Positions 1 to 9,169 are shown, numbered from the stretch's first letter. The stretch is 64,000 bases of DNA from a marine gamma proteobacterium HTCC2143 (GCA_000169075.1 AAVT01000003.1:310001-374000), one strand, 5' to 3'. Numbers and translations are program-made. The notes: generated from the sequence alone by a model not told the origin.

Positions 1-1
1 G

Positions 2-187
2 GAAACATCTTCGCTACAACTCGGAGTCTCAAGAATTCAATCGGCTGTTGATAGACAGACAAGGGATTACTTGTTTGCTACCGCAGAGTATTTTCCTCGA
101 TATTGGTTATCCTTCAGCTTCACTGTGGCAGACTCTCTAGAGGAGCACTTGCCCTATGCAGAATTTGCAACACGCATTTATTGGTAG
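2..187 (+). CDS. C-terminal end of an unrecognised protein (partial at window edge)
   Basis: A reading frame is open from the first bases of the window to a TAG at 185-187, about 61 codons, so this is the tail of a gene that begins outside. The peptide is rich in aromatic and acidic residues (it reads AEYFPRYW and LEEHLPYAEFATRIYW near the end) with no hydrophobic stretch long enough for a membrane segment. I do not recognise the family. It lies 18 bases upstream of the sigma-factor gene on the same strand, so it could be the preceding operon member, but nothing proves co-transcription. Confidence 0.5.
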   Translation, partial: ETSSLQLGVSRIQSAVDRQTRDYLFATAEYFPRYWLSFSFTVADSLEEHLPYAEFATRIYW

Positions 188-205
188 CTCTGAGGGAAGT
201 CGTTG

Positions 206-727
206 ATGACGCTCAATCAATTTTTAACCAGCGTGCAAAAACGCGCTTTTATCACGGCAAAGTTGGCAACCGACAATGAGGATGACGCACTGGATATTGT
301 ACAAGACAGTATGTTCAAACTTGCAAAGAGTTATCCTGACAAAAGCGAACAAGAATGGCCGGCGCTGTTTCAGCGAGTTTTACAAAATGCCATCAAGGAC
401 TGGTATCGCAAGCAAAAAGTTAGAAAAATCATGTGGTGGTGGCAACAGGATAAAATAAGCGAAGAAGAGCTACCGATTGACTACAGTAATATTCCTCGCG
501 AAGAACCAGAGAAATCACAACAGACTATACAAACAGCCAATGCAATAAATGCGGCGCTACGTAAATTGCCTTTCAGACAACAGCAAGCGTTTATTTTACG
601 TGCATGGTGGGAACATAGTACCGAAGAAACCGCAGCCATTATGGGTTGTTCAGCAGGTAGCGTGAAAACACATTATTCAAGAGCCAGCAAAGCCTTGGCA
701 AACGCTCTACAAGAGGTGGTTTTATGA
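206..727 (+). CDS. RNA polymerase sigma factor, ECF-type (sigma-70 family)
   Basis: About 173 residues with the two-domain layout of an ECF sigma factor. The N-terminal third holds region 2 (DNEDDALDIVQDSMFKL, the -10 recognition and core-binding helix). The C-terminal part holds region 4 (LPFRQQQAFILRAWW, then TEETAAIMGCSAGSVKTH, a helix-turn-helix for -35 recognition). I chose the ATG at 206, with an AGGGA Shine-Dalgarno at about 193-197; a TTG lies just before it. The stop overlaps the next start by 4 bases (ATGA at 724-727), so the two genes are translationally coupled. This resembles sigma factor/small-membrane-protein pairs in which the second protein restrains the first. The inducing signal and regulon are unknown. 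Confidence 0.85.
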   Translation: MTLNQFLTSVQKRAFITAKLATDNEDDALDIVQDSMFKLAKSYPDKSEQEWPALFQRVLQNAIKDWYRKQKVRKIMWWWQQDKISEEELPIDYSNIPREEPEKSQQTIQTANAINAALRKLPFRQQQAFILRAWWEHSTEETAAIMGCSAGSVKTHYSRASKALANALQEVVL

Positions 728-1098
728 AAGACTCAGAGAAAAGGGCAAAGCGTAATGCCGATATCGACTTATGTGTAACCAATGCGCTGGATAAACAAGC
801 AGAGACTATTAGCCCAAAAATCAGTGATCGCCTAGATGCGGCTCGTTTCAGCGCAATTGCCGAGCCGGATTCCAAGCTCAACTCCAACCCAGGCTTACTG
901 CCGTGGCTGCCTGCAATGGGTACCTGTGCTGCTTTATTGCTTGTGGTTGTGATGCTCAATATACCCGATTCCAGCACCCCCACACTTGCCGATGGAGATC
1001 AGGACCTTGTGCTGGAGGTTGTATTAACCAACCAGGATATGGACCTTATGGAAGAGGATTTGGAGTTCTACCTTTGGTTGGCTGAGCAAAACAGCTAA
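724..1098 (+). CDS. Putative one-TM anti-sigma-like protein coupled to the ECF sigma factor
   Basis: A 124-residue protein: a charged N-terminal cytoplasmic part of about 55 residues, one hydrophobic segment around residues 60-80 (MGTCAALLLVVVMLNI), then an acidic C-terminal tail ending in ...LEFYLWLAEQNS. The single-TM topology and the 4-base overlap with the sigma gene suggest an inner-membrane regulator. It has no zinc-binding HxxxCxxC motif, so it is not a classical ZAS anti-sigma factor. It resembles the DUF3619-like proteins found behind such sigma genes in beta- and gammaproteobacteria, but I cannot confirm family membership. Topology is seen; the regulatory role is inferred from position. 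Confidence 0.6.
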   Translation: MKDSEKRAKRNADIDLCVTNALDKQAETISPKISDRLDAARFSAIAEPDSKLNSNPGLLPWLPAMGTCAALLLVVVMLNIPDSSTPTLADGDQDLVLEVVLTNQDMDLMEEDLEFYLWLAEQNS

Positions 1099-1190
1099 AA
1101 AGTTCAAATATCATCGTATGCGATGTCAACCCTTCAGACCCTGATACGTTTTTATAAGCACACCTATTAAAAACTATCAGGAGCTAGATA

Positions 1191-1502
1191 ATGAAAAACC
1201 TAACGAACGGGTTGGCCACCATCACGCTAATCCTCGCTTCCAGCCACTCCTTTGCAGCCGGCATCAATGAACGTCAGGCTAATCAGCAAGGACGCATTAC
1301 CCAAGGCTTTTTATCCGGTGAGTTGACTAGAAGTGAGACCCACAGTCTGACGCTAGAGCAACGCAAGCTTGCTCGCATGGAGGCGCGCTTCAGATCTGAT
1401 GGGGTATTGACCAAACGGGAGCGTGCGCACCTGCGATACAGCCTTCGTAAATCCAGTTCTACTATTTATAAGAAAAAGCATAACAATCGCGACCGTGGTT
1501 AA
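1191..1502 (+). CDS. Small basic exported protein of the sigma-factor cluster
   Basis: A 103-residue protein with a clear signal peptide (MKNLTNGLATITLILASSHSFA, probable cleavage after SFA). The mature part is highly charged, Arg/Glu/Gln-rich and predicted helical, with an internal pseudo-repeat: ERQANQQGRITQGFLSGELT, then KLARMEARFRSDGVLTKRER. It ends in a Lys/Arg/His/Asn-rich tail. Similar small periplasmic proteins of unknown function are common in proteobacteria. An SD-like AGGAG lies at about 1180-1184. It follows the membrane protein by about 90 bases on the same strand and may be a target or third member of the sigma operon. Function unknown. Confidence 0.6.
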   Translation: MKNLTNGLATITLILASSHSFAAGINERQANQQGRITQGFLSGELTRSETHSLTLEQRKLARMEARFRSDGVLTKRERAHLRYSLRKSSSTIYKKKHNNRDRG

Positions 1503-1650
1503 CGCTCACGCTGCAAGTTATTTTTGACTCTGTTGGCGGAAACCATGCCGTTAATGCATGACTTTCCAGTCACCAACTGTCCTCGATTGAAAAGTGAATG
1601 GAAACTAAGCAGCCTTCTATTAGGGCAGAATTATGCCAGGTTCGATAATT

Positions 1651-3750
1651 ATGAAATTAATACAATCATTGCTTCTTAGTGCTTCACTACTTTTTCTTAT
1701 TGCCTGTGGAGGGGGATCTTCTGGCGGAAACGACAACTCCGACTTGGAATATAACCCACAGCCCGTACCAGAACCTGAAAATCCTCAACTTTGGGACTAT
1801 AAGAACATTTCCTACGGCGATGAAGAACGACAGTGGCTCAATATTCATTTAGCGGAATCAGCGTCACCGACCCCGGTTTATCTTTTTGCCCACGGCAATG
1901 GTGGAACGGCTAACGGAATGAGCCTAGGGCAGCTCAATGCCATTGTTAGTGCTGGATATACCACTGTCAGTTGGGAATCCATAGCCACCATAGGGGCAGA
2001 CCAAGACACTGCCATAGCCTGGGACGATGCTCAACTTATGTTCGACTGGGTGAGAGCCAATGCCGCTACATACAATCTGGACCCGGATTATATCGTGGTT
2101 GGTGGTCGCTCCCGGGGCTCAATCGTGAGCTGGCCTCTTTTCCATAGCGGTCATCCCGCGATTAAAGGGGGCTATTTCTATAATGCACTACCTCAAGGAA
2201 CTTGGGTCAACACCGACATATGGTCCCCTGTGGATAATATAACGAATGATAGCCCGCTGACTTATTTCGCTTTCGGCCCCGATCGTGAAGATGATGACGG
2301 CCACAACCCTATCTATGCCGATCCAGTCCTAGAAAAGTATGAGGAACTAGGCATTGAAACCAAAATCACTGTTACTGAGGGCATGTGGGATTTATTTTAT
2401 GACGCCAATGGACAGTGGGCCAACGATGCGCAAATCATGGAGTATTTCCCAACTTTTGTTGCCACCCTGGAAGGTAAATCGGGTTTAAATCTGGAGGAAG
2501 CACTGGCGCTCACCCAGCAAATGTTTGTCGCCTCCTATGGCCGACCTGCAACACCGGATGAACAGGGCGACTGGGCCAAAAACTTTCAAACAAGTAATGA
2601 TATTTCCCAAACTCTGGACGCCTTCGGCAACTCCCCTGAGTTTCAGGAAAACTACGATTTTTTAAGTAGTAGTGAACAGGTTAATACTCTCTATCATCAA
2701 ATTTTTAGCCGTGATGCCGAGCCGGCCGAATTGGATTTCTATATTGGAATACTGGAGGCTGAAGAGGCTTCACTGGCTTCTATAACGAAGCAAATCGCCG
2801 ACGATGCGACAGGCAGTGATCTGCAGTCGCTGCAAAACAAAGTCGAAGTCGCTAACTATTTCACAGATACCGTTGAAGAAAATAACTATGACTACACAGC
2901 AGCGGAATTCGAAGACACGCAATCCATTATTGCCTCAGTCAACGATCATATCGATTCACTGATTGAAGGAAAAGCGAGCGTTGATAATTATTTCTATGCC
3001 TTCAGCCCCTCCCCGGTTGATGCAGAGGGTTACAACTCGCTATTTATGGGTCACAGTTTTTTTGTCCCTATTGCCAGACAAATACCCTTTCATGCGGAGC
3101 AACTTGGATTGGATCGCCACACCCAATATATAGAGATGTCAGGTGGCGTCACTGGCACCCCAACTGCGCTGTGGAATGATGAAGGACACCGTAGCAATAT
3201 CCAAGCGGTACTGGGTACCGGAGAAGTAGAATTATTAGGTATGACCTTTGAAAATAATCCCGCTTTAGAGGGTTACGTACGTTGGATTGACTACGCTTTA
3301 TCACAAAACCCCAACACTAAATTTGTTATTGGTCTCCCCTGGCGAGATTACCCTGGCAATTATTTTGACGCAGAGAGTTATGCGGGGGACGGCACAGTAC
3401 TAGAAGTCTGGAAATCCCAACTTGTAACACTTAGGTTACTCTATCCAGATAATGAAATTATTTCTATGCCCTATGGCTTTGCCGCATTTAAGCTACGATA
3501 TATGTTTGAAGCCGGTGACCTACCGGGGATAACCGATTTAATAGGTAACAACCCTGCAACATCATTGTTCAAAGACAGAAAAGGTCACGGCCACGCTGGC
3601 GGCTTATTATTGGACTTAGCGGAATTCATTTGGTTGATCAGCATCTACAGCATTGATCTTGATACCTATGATTACGACGCTGGACACCCTATCAATTTAA
3701 AAGCAGTGGCTAATTCCATTTTGATTGAATATGCCGAATACTTCGAATAA
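1651..3750 (+). CDS. Multidomain lipoprotein: alpha/beta-hydrolase-like + DUF4214 + SGNH-like domain
   Basis: About 699 residues. I prefer the ATG at 1651 to the one at 1633, because the sequence around it (AGGT, then ATG) aligns with the start of the next gene and puts a lipobox (LIAC, Cys19) at the right distance. A Gly/Ser/Asn then Pro/Glu linker follows. Domain 1 (about residues 70-270) looks like an alpha/beta hydrolase, with an oxyanion-type HGNGG and a nucleophile-elbow-like GGRSRGS. Domain 2 (about 280-415) is a DUF4214-like helical module (MFVASYGRPATPDEQGDW, then YHQIFSRDAEP). Domain 3 (about 455-690) resembles an SGNH esterase, with block-I-like LFMGHSFF and a late D-x-x-x-H (DRKGHGH). 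It probably sits in a membrane facing the periplasm or outside. Substrate unknown. It heads a run of three exported-protein genes. Confidence 0.65.
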   Translation: MKLIQSLLLSASLLFLIACGGGSSGGNDNSDLEYNPQPVPEPENPQLWDYKNISYGDEERQWLNIHLAESASPTPVYLFAHGNGGTANGMSLGQLNAIVSAGYTTVSWESIATIGADQDTAIAWDDAQLMFDWVRANAATYNLDPDYIVVGGRSRGSIVSWPLFHSGHPAIKGGYFYNALPQGTWVNTDIWSPVDNITNDSPLTYFAFGPDREDDDGHNPIYADPVLEKYEELGIETKITVTEGMWDLFYDANGQWANDAQIMEYFPTFVATLEGKSGLNLEEALALTQQMFVASYGRPATPDEQGDWAKNFQTSNDISQTLDAFGNSPEFQENYDFLSSSEQVNTLYHQIFSRDAEPAELDFYIGILEAEEASLASITKQIADDATGSDLQSLQNKVEVANYFTDTVEENNYDYTAAEFEDTQSIIASVNDHIDSLIEGKASVDNYFYAFSPSPVDAEGYNSLFMGHSFFVPIARQIPFHAEQLGLDRHTQYIEMSGGVTGTPTALWNDEGHRSNIQAVLGTGEVELLGMTFENNPALEGYVRWIDYALSQNPNTKFVIGLPWRDYPGNYFDAESYAGDGTVLEVWKSQLVTLRLLYPDNEIISMPYGFAAFKLRYMFEAGDLPGITDLIGNNPATSLFKDRKGHGHAGGLLLDLAEFIWLISIYSIDLDTYDYDAGHPINLKAVANSILIEYAEYFE
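1681..1740 (+). repeat. Copy 1 of a duplicated lipoprotein leader/linker segment
   Basis: These 60 bases match 3843-3902 at 52 of 60 positions without gaps, counted by eye. They encode the hydrophobic core, the lipobox and the Gly/Ser/Asn/Asp linker. The similarity extends weakly back to the AGGT and start codon of both genes and stops in the linker, where the mature domains become unrelated. Confidence 0.75.
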
Positions 3751-3812
3751 GTAGCGATCAATTAATCCACTTAACGCGGTTTTAATACAAAAACATATCA
3801 GGTCAACGAACT

Positions 3813-5567
3813 ATGAATTTAATTAGATCATTATTCATTATTGCATCACTACTTTTTCTTGTAGCCTGTGGAGGTGGATCATCCAGCGGAAACGACAACT
3901 CGGATGACATAGAAAATCCTGACCCGCCTGTTACAGAACCCGAACCTATAGTAATTACTGCCGCCGAGGCCAGTCGTTTTCTTAGCCAAGCCACTTTTGG
4001 GCCGTCCTCAAACAGTATCGATAATGTGCTTGGTAGCAGCCCCTCAGAATGGTTTATCGCCGAACTGGAAAAACCACCCACTCTTCATCTTGATAATCTA
4101 CTATCCCAATTTCCAGATGACGAAAGGTTTCCGGATGAACGCAATAATGTGTTGTCTCAACTCGCCATAGCACCCCGCGTGTCTTTTTGGCAGGCCGCCA
4201 TAGAAGGCGATGACCAGCTACGTCAGCGTATGGCTTTTGCACTGTCACAAATCATGGTGATTTCTACCGAGGGAACATTGGAAGATCTCCCCCGAGCGAC
4301 TGCTCAATATATGGATATTCTTACAGGGGGAGCCTTCGATAATTACCGGAATTTATTGGAGCAAGTTACCTACTCACCAGCTATGGCCATCTACCTAACC
4401 TACCTGCGCAATCAAAAAGCCGACCCTGTTCAGAACAGGGTGCCTGATGAAAACTATGCACGGGAAGTCTTACAACTTTTTAGCCTGGGCCTGCTTGAAC
4501 TTAGAACCGATGGCGAACCCCGCCTCGATAGCGACGGCAATGAAATAGAATTGTATGACAATAACGACATTACTGAACTGGCAAAAGTTTTCACTGGGCT
4601 GAGTTTTGCGGGGAATAGCTTCACATTGGGGCTGAGTGATATTGCCCCGGATTCTTTCTATTCTCCGCTGCAAATGTTTGATGACTTCCACTCCAGTGAG
4701 TCCAAACAATTCCTTGGTATCACCATTCCAACGAATACCGATGGCGAAACTTCAATTGATCTTGCACTGGATGCGATATTTAACCATCCAAACGTCGGTC
4801 CCTTTCTAGGCCGTCAGTTAATTCAACGTTTTGTTACCAGCGCCCCCTCTCCCGCTTATGTGGAAAGAGTTGCCATGGCTTTTAATTCCGGTGAATTTAC
4901 GCTGCCAAATGGTGAAGCTGTCGGCACCGAACTCAGGGGCGATCTGGCAGCCACTATCGCCGCTGTCCTGTTCGATGATGAAGCAAGAAACCTTGAGGTA
5001 GCGGAACAGCCAAGCTTCGGAAAATTACGTGAGCCAGTTTTGCGCTTTACCCATTGGGCAAGGGCTTTTGAAATAAATAGTGCCGATAGTAGTAATGAGC
5101 GGCTCTTGGTTAATACAGGATCACCGACAGCACTGGGGCAACAGCCTTATCGTTCACCTTCCGTATTCAACTTCTATCGGCCAGGGTATATCGCCACAGG
5201 TACGGAAACTGGCGATTTAGGGTTGACTGCGCCGGAAATGCAAATAACCAATGCTGACACTGTTATCGGCTATGCTAATTTCATAACAGCCTATGTACTG
5301 GGTACTAACCCAAAACTATTTAGCGACCAGCCGCGCACTTTTGTGGCCGACTACACGCCCTATATCGAAACCGAACTATCAGCAGATGACCTACTGGACC
5401 AGCTCGATCTTTTGTTATCCCATGACAGACTTACTGAAAAAACACGCCAGAGAATCACTACCGTGCTGGACCAGTTCAGCACCGACAATCAGACAGATAG
5501 ATTGCTGAGACTTCAGGCCGCGATCATCATGATAATCACTTCGCCCGAATATATCGTATTGCGATAA
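3813..5567 (+). CDS. DUF1800 family lipoprotein
   Basis: A 584-residue protein with a lipoprotein signal peptide (SLLFLVAC, Cys19), a GGGSSSGND linker and then a DUF1800 domain from about residue 48. The typical opening is ASRFLSQATFGPS; inside are ARVSFWQ-like and Arg-rich helices (LRQRMAFALSQIMV), ENYAREVLQLFSLGL, and a C-terminal FYRPGY followed by a terminal helix (IMIITSPEYIVLR). DUF1800 proteins are exported, of unknown biochemistry, and usually encoded directly before a DUF1501 gene, as here (21 bases to the next start). Its leader is a near-copy of the upstream gene's leader. Start chosen at the ATG with the lipobox at normal distance and an upstream AGGT. Confidence 0.85.
   Translation: MNLIRSLFIIASLLFLVACGGGSSSGNDNSDDIENPDPPVTEPEPIVITAAEASRFLSQATFGPSSNSIDNVLGSSPSEWFIAELEKPPTLHLDNLLSQFPDDERFPDERNNVLSQLAIAPRVSFWQAAIEGDDQLRQRMAFALSQIMVISTEGTLEDLPRATAQYMDILTGGAFDNYRNLLEQVTYSPAMAIYLTYLRNQKADPVQNRVPDENYAREVLQLFSLGLLELRTDGEPRLDSDGNEIELYDNNDITELAKVFTGLSFAGNSFTLGLSDIAPDSFYSPLQMFDDFHSSESKQFLGITIPTNTDGETSIDLALDAIFNHPNVGPFLGRQLIQRFVTSAPSPAYVERVAMAFNSGEFTLPNGEAVGTELRGDLAATIAAVLFDDEARNLEVAEQPSFGKLREPVLRFTHWARAFEINSADSSNERLLVNTGSPTALGQQPYRSPSVFNFYRPGYIATGTETGDLGLTAPEMQITNADTVIGYANFITAYVLGTNPKLFSDQPRTFVADYTPYIETELSADDLLDQLDLLLSHDRLTEKTRQRITTVLDQFSTDNQTDRLLRLQAAIIMIITSPEYIVLR
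3843..3902 (+). repeat. Copy 2 of the duplicated lipoprotein leader/linker segment
   Basis: Partner of 1681-1740 (52/60 identical). It encodes the same hydrophobic core, lipobox Cys and GGGSSxGNDNSD linker, but is joined to a DUF1800 domain instead of a hydrolase. Confidence 0.75.
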
Positions 5568-5588
5568 ACGGCAGTAGAGGAATCCACA

Positions 5589-6983
5589 ATGCAAAATCGA
5601 AGAAAATTTCTTAAAAACGCCCTCAATCACTCAATGGCTCTGCCAATGATGATGGGGGGAACATCCTTACTTAGCAGCCTGGCCAGTATGGGTGCCCAAG
5701 CTGGGGATACCAGTGATTATCGGGCATTGGTCTGCGTGTTTTTATTTGGCGGTATGGATTGTCACGACACCTTACTGCCCTTTGACCAAAGCTCCTACAA
5801 TGACTTCGTGACTGCGCGCAGCACGTTAATGGACTCCTACACGGCTTTACCTGAAGGGTCGACAAGGACTAGAGACCAATTATTGGCTCTAAGCCCCGCA
5901 AGCAGCTTCGGTGGACGTCAGTTTGCACTCCCCCCTGAGCTCTCGGGTTTGCACACCCTGTTCGAAAACGGCAAAGCTGCCATTGTCGGCAATGTGGGTC
6001 CCTTACTGGAACCTACTAATCGAAATACTTTTGTCACCAAATCCGCACAGCTTCCACGCCGACTTTTTTCACACAATGACCAGCAGTCCACCTGGATGGC
6101 CTTTGCTCCGGAAGGCTCCGCGCAATATGGCTGGGGAGGTCGCTTCGGTGACAAACTAATGAATGCCAATAGCGAATCCGTATTCGGACAAATCTCATTA
6201 TTCGGCAATACTATTTTTTTGACGGGAGACAATGTCCAACCTTACCAAATCGGCACTAATGGCGTGCCCTCTATTTCGGTCATCGACAGATCCCCTTCCG
6301 GCGTGGCAGGGATTCTGCGTGACCATTTTGCCTCGGAAGGTGACAATCGAACCAACCTGTTTGCGCGCGACTTCATCAATATTAGCCGCACTACTCTGGA
6401 TACCAATGATTTACTGGATAACGCCCTGGAGTCTGCCGGTGCATTATTGACCGCTTTTCCCACTACTAATCTCGGCCAGCAACTCCGAGCGGTAGCAGAA
6501 ACCATCTCAATCAGGGAAACTCTGGGCGCCAAACGACAAATATTCTTTGTGGGTATGGGAGGGTTTGACACGCATTCAGCTCAAGCTCTTAAGCTACCTG
6601 GTTTACAGCAAGAACTCGGCGATGCGATTTCCGCCTTTTATAATGCCAGCGAAGAACTGGGTATAGCCGAACAGGTCACTACCTTTACCGCAGCTGATTT
6701 CGGCAGGACGCTTACCGCTAACGGAGATGGGACAGACCATGGTTGGGGCGGGCACCACTTCGTTGTAGGCGGCGCGGTCAATGGCGGTGATATCTACGGT
6801 GACATTCCTTCACCGCAATTAGGACATAGTCAGGATGCAGGTAATGGCAGACTAATCCCCACCAGCTCGGTAGAGCAATTTGCCGCGCCACTAGGTCGAT
6901 GGTTTGGCTTGAATGACACTGAATTAAATATGGCCCTACCCGGCCTGGTCAATTTTCCGAGTGGCGCTATGGCATTTATCTGA
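5589..6983 (+). CDS. DUF1501 family exported protein (Tat-type leader)
   Basis: A 464-residue protein. The N-terminus MQNRRKFLKNALNH carries a twin-arginine motif (RRKFLK) followed by a weakly hydrophobic stretch, so Tat export is likely. The DUF1501 (sulfatase-like fold) domain follows from about residue 40: VFLFGGMDCHDTLLP, LPPELSGLHTLFENGKAAIVGNVGPL, GGFDTHSAQ, FTAADFGRT and the metal-site-like DHGWGGHHFVVGG. DUF1501 genes are nearly always paired with DUF1800 genes. The family belongs to the alkaline-phosphatase-like superfamily by recall, but the substrate is unknown. It ends the three-gene exported-protein run. A GC-rich short inverted repeat (GCCCC...GGGGC, about 7014-7031) follows without a T tract. 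Confidence 0.85.
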   Translation: MQNRRKFLKNALNHSMALPMMMGGTSLLSSLASMGAQAGDTSDYRALVCVFLFGGMDCHDTLLPFDQSSYNDFVTARSTLMDSYTALPEGSTRTRDQLLALSPASSFGGRQFALPPELSGLHTLFENGKAAIVGNVGPLLEPTNRNTFVTKSAQLPRRLFSHNDQQSTWMAFAPEGSAQYGWGGRFGDKLMNANSESVFGQISLFGNTIFLTGDNVQPYQIGTNGVPSISVIDRSPSGVAGILRDHFASEGDNRTNLFARDFINISRTTLDTNDLLDNALESAGALLTAFPTTNLGQQLRAVAETISIRETLGAKRQIFFVGMGGFDTHSAQALKLPGLQQELGDAISAFYNASEELGIAEQVTTFTAADFGRTLTANGDGTDHGWGGHHFVVGGAVNGGDIYGDIPSPQLGHSQDAGNGRLIPTSSVEQFAAPLGRWFGLNDTELNMALPGLVNFPSGAMAFI

Positions 6984-7144
6984 CGGCAGCAAAACACAGA
7001 ACACCCCAACCACTGCCCCGAACGCGGGGGCCAGAGTAATCATTGAGAATCTATCATTTAATAATTATTCTGGTTACTAAGCTGAAAAAATCACTATTCC
7101 TGTTAATATGGCGGGATGGTTTTGAAGTTAAACACCCCCTTGCT

Positions 7145-8170
7145 ATGAATAAAATCAACCGACGTTTTAGCATTGCCCCGATGATGGCATGGTCTGACCG
7201 CCACTGCAGGATGTTCTGGCGCCAACTTACCCAGCATGCAGTCATGTATACTGAAATGGTCACTACCGGCGCTATATTGCATGCCGGCGCCGATCGTTTT
7301 CTGACTTATAACACGGGGGAACATCCACTGGCCCTGCAATTGGGCGGAAGCAACCCCGATGATTTAGCTTCTTGCACCAAAATTGCCGCTGATTTTGGCT
7401 ATGACGAGGTCAATTTAAACTGCGGCTGTCCCTCAGACCGCGTACAAAACGGAATGTTTGGCGCATGCCTAATGGCTCATCCGCAGCGGGTTGCTGATTG
7501 CATCAGTGCGATGCAGGATGCGAGCTCGCTGCCGATTACTGTCAAGCATCGTATTGGCATCGACGAGATGGAGAGCTACGATGAGATGCTTGAATTTGTT
7601 AAACCTATTGCTGACACCGGTTGCTCTACGTTTATCGTGCACGCCCGTAAAGCGTGGCTACAAGGTTTAAGCCCTAAGCAGAACCGCGACATACCGCCCC
7701 TGCATTACGATATGGTTCATCAATTGAAGCAAGATTTCCCCAGTTTGAACGTCATCATCAATGGCGGCATCACCAGTATCGAGCATTGTGTATCGCATCT
7801 GCAGTTAGTGGACGGTGTCATGCTGGGACGTGCTGCCTATCAAAACCCCTACTTATTGGCTGAGGTCGATAGTCTGATTTACAATGCACCCACAGTTATC
7901 AAAACTCGTGATCAAGTGCTGCTAGACTACATACCTTATATCGAAGAGCAGCTTCAGAACAATGTTGCACTCAATCATATGACACGGCATATTCTGGGGT
8001 TGTTCCAGGGAATACCTGGTGCCAAATTATTTCGACGGCATATCAGCGAACAAGCTCACCGGTCGGATGCAGGCATTAACGTGGTTTATCAGGCTCGAGA
8101 ATTGATGCTAGAAGCTCAACATCGCGCAGATGTGAATCATCGTCTCAATGATTCTTCATCATTCATTTAA
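7145..8170 (+). CDS. dusA: tRNA-dihydrouridine synthase A
   Basis: An FMN-dependent enzyme that reduces uridine in the tRNA D-loop. The TIM-barrel Dus motifs are plain: NRRFSIAPMMAWSDRHCR at the start, YTEMVTTGA, LQLGGSNPDD, NLNCGCPSDRVQNGMFGACLM with the catalytic Cys (about Cys95), then TVKHRIGID and INGGI. The DusA-specific C-terminal part ends with HMTRHILGLFQGIPGAKLFRRHIS. The frame is open upstream to a TTG at 7043, but DusA homologues begin just before NRRFS, so I use the ATG at 7145 (341 residues). tal follows on the same strand about 50 bases later, as in Pseudomonas. Confidence 0.93.
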   Translation: MNKINRRFSIAPMMAWSDRHCRMFWRQLTQHAVMYTEMVTTGAILHAGADRFLTYNTGEHPLALQLGGSNPDDLASCTKIAADFGYDEVNLNCGCPSDRVQNGMFGACLMAHPQRVADCISAMQDASSLPITVKHRIGIDEMESYDEMLEFVKPIADTGCSTFIVHARKAWLQGLSPKQNRDIPPLHYDMVHQLKQDFPSLNVIINGGITSIEHCVSHLQLVDGVMLGRAAYQNPYLLAEVDSLIYNAPTVIKTRDQVLLDYIPYIEEQLQNNVALNHMTRHILGLFQGIPGAKLFRRHISEQAHRSDAGINVVYQARELMLEAQHRADVNHRLNDSSSFI

Positions 8171-8218
8171 AGTATTGGAGAGGTCTATCCACTCCGACTA
8201 ACTACTGGAACGTAAACA

Positions 8219-9169
8219 ATGAGTAATAAGCTGGAACAGCTAAAAGCAATGACCGATGTTGTCGCCGATACTGGCGATATCGAAGCAATTCAACGTTTTA
8301 AGCCGATGGATGCGACCACCAACCCCTCGTTACTACTGAAGGCCGCCCAGCTACCACAGTATCAGGCACTTATTGCGCAAGCAAAAGACTGGGCCAATTT
8401 ACAAGGTGGCGACGCGGCGCAGCAGCTAAGCAATTGTAGCGACAAAATTGCAGTGGCTATCGGCAGTGAAATACTAAAAATTATACCCGGTAGAATATCA
8501 ACGGAAGTTGATTCCCGGCTTTCATTCAATACCGATGCAACGGTAAGAAAGGCACATAGGCTTATCGAGTTGTATTCGCAAGCCGGCGTTGAACCCAATC
8601 GGGTCCTTATAAAAATTGCTGCCACTTGGGAGGGCATTCGCGCAGCAGAAATACTAGAGCGCGAAGGTATCAATTGTAATTTAACCTTGCTGTTTGGATT
8701 CTCTCAGGCTGCAGCATGTGCAGATGCTGGCGTATTTCTTATCTCACCGTTTGTCGGCCGCATTCTCGATTGGCATAAAGCTAAGTCAGGACAAACGGAC
8801 TATGCCCCCCACGAGGATCCAGGAGTGATTTCGGTATCTAAAATTTATTCATTTTATAAACAACACAATTATTCCACCGTCGTCATGGGTGCCAGCTTTC
8901 GCAACACCGGAGAGATTGAACACTTGGCTGGCTGCGACAGACTAACCATAAGCCCGCAACTATTGAATGAATTGGAACAAGACATGGGCCAACTCCAGCG
9001 AAAGTTGTCCCCCGACACCTCGATCGGTAATGTCGAAAAATCAGACAACGGCGAAGATAGTTTTCGCTGGGCAATGAATGAAGATGCCATGGCTACCGAA
9101 AAACTGGCCGAAGGTATAAGAAACTTCACAATTGACCAAATTAAACTCGAAAAATTATTGAGAAGCTAA
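8219..9169 (+). CDS. tal: Transaldolase (TalB type)
   Basis: 316 residues, matching the length of E. coli TalB. The Schiff-base lysine lies in [13 protein letters not shown] at residue 132, the same number as in E. coli TalB. Other signatures are [58 protein letters not shown] and VMGASFRN. It moves dihydroxyacetone units between sugar phosphates in the non-oxidative pentose-phosphate pathway in the cytoplasm. No strong Shine-Dalgarno is visible before the ATG. The gene sits between dusA and a TerB-like gene. Confidence 0.95.
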   Translation: MSNKLEQLKAMTDVVADTGDIEAIQRFKPMDATTNPSLLLKAAQLPQYQALIAQAKDWANLQGGDAAQQLSNCSDKIAVAIGSEILKIIPGRISTEVDSRLSFNTDATVRKAHRLIELYSQAGVEPNRVLIKIAATWEGIRAAEILEREGINCNLTLLFGFSQAAACADAGVFLISPFVGRILDWHKAKSGQTDYAPHEDPGVISVSKIYSFYKQHNYSTVVMGASFRNTGEIEHLAGCDRLTISPQLLNELEQDMGQLQRKLSPDTSIGNVEKSDNGEDSFRWAMNEDAMATEKLAEGIRNFTIDQIKLEKLLRS

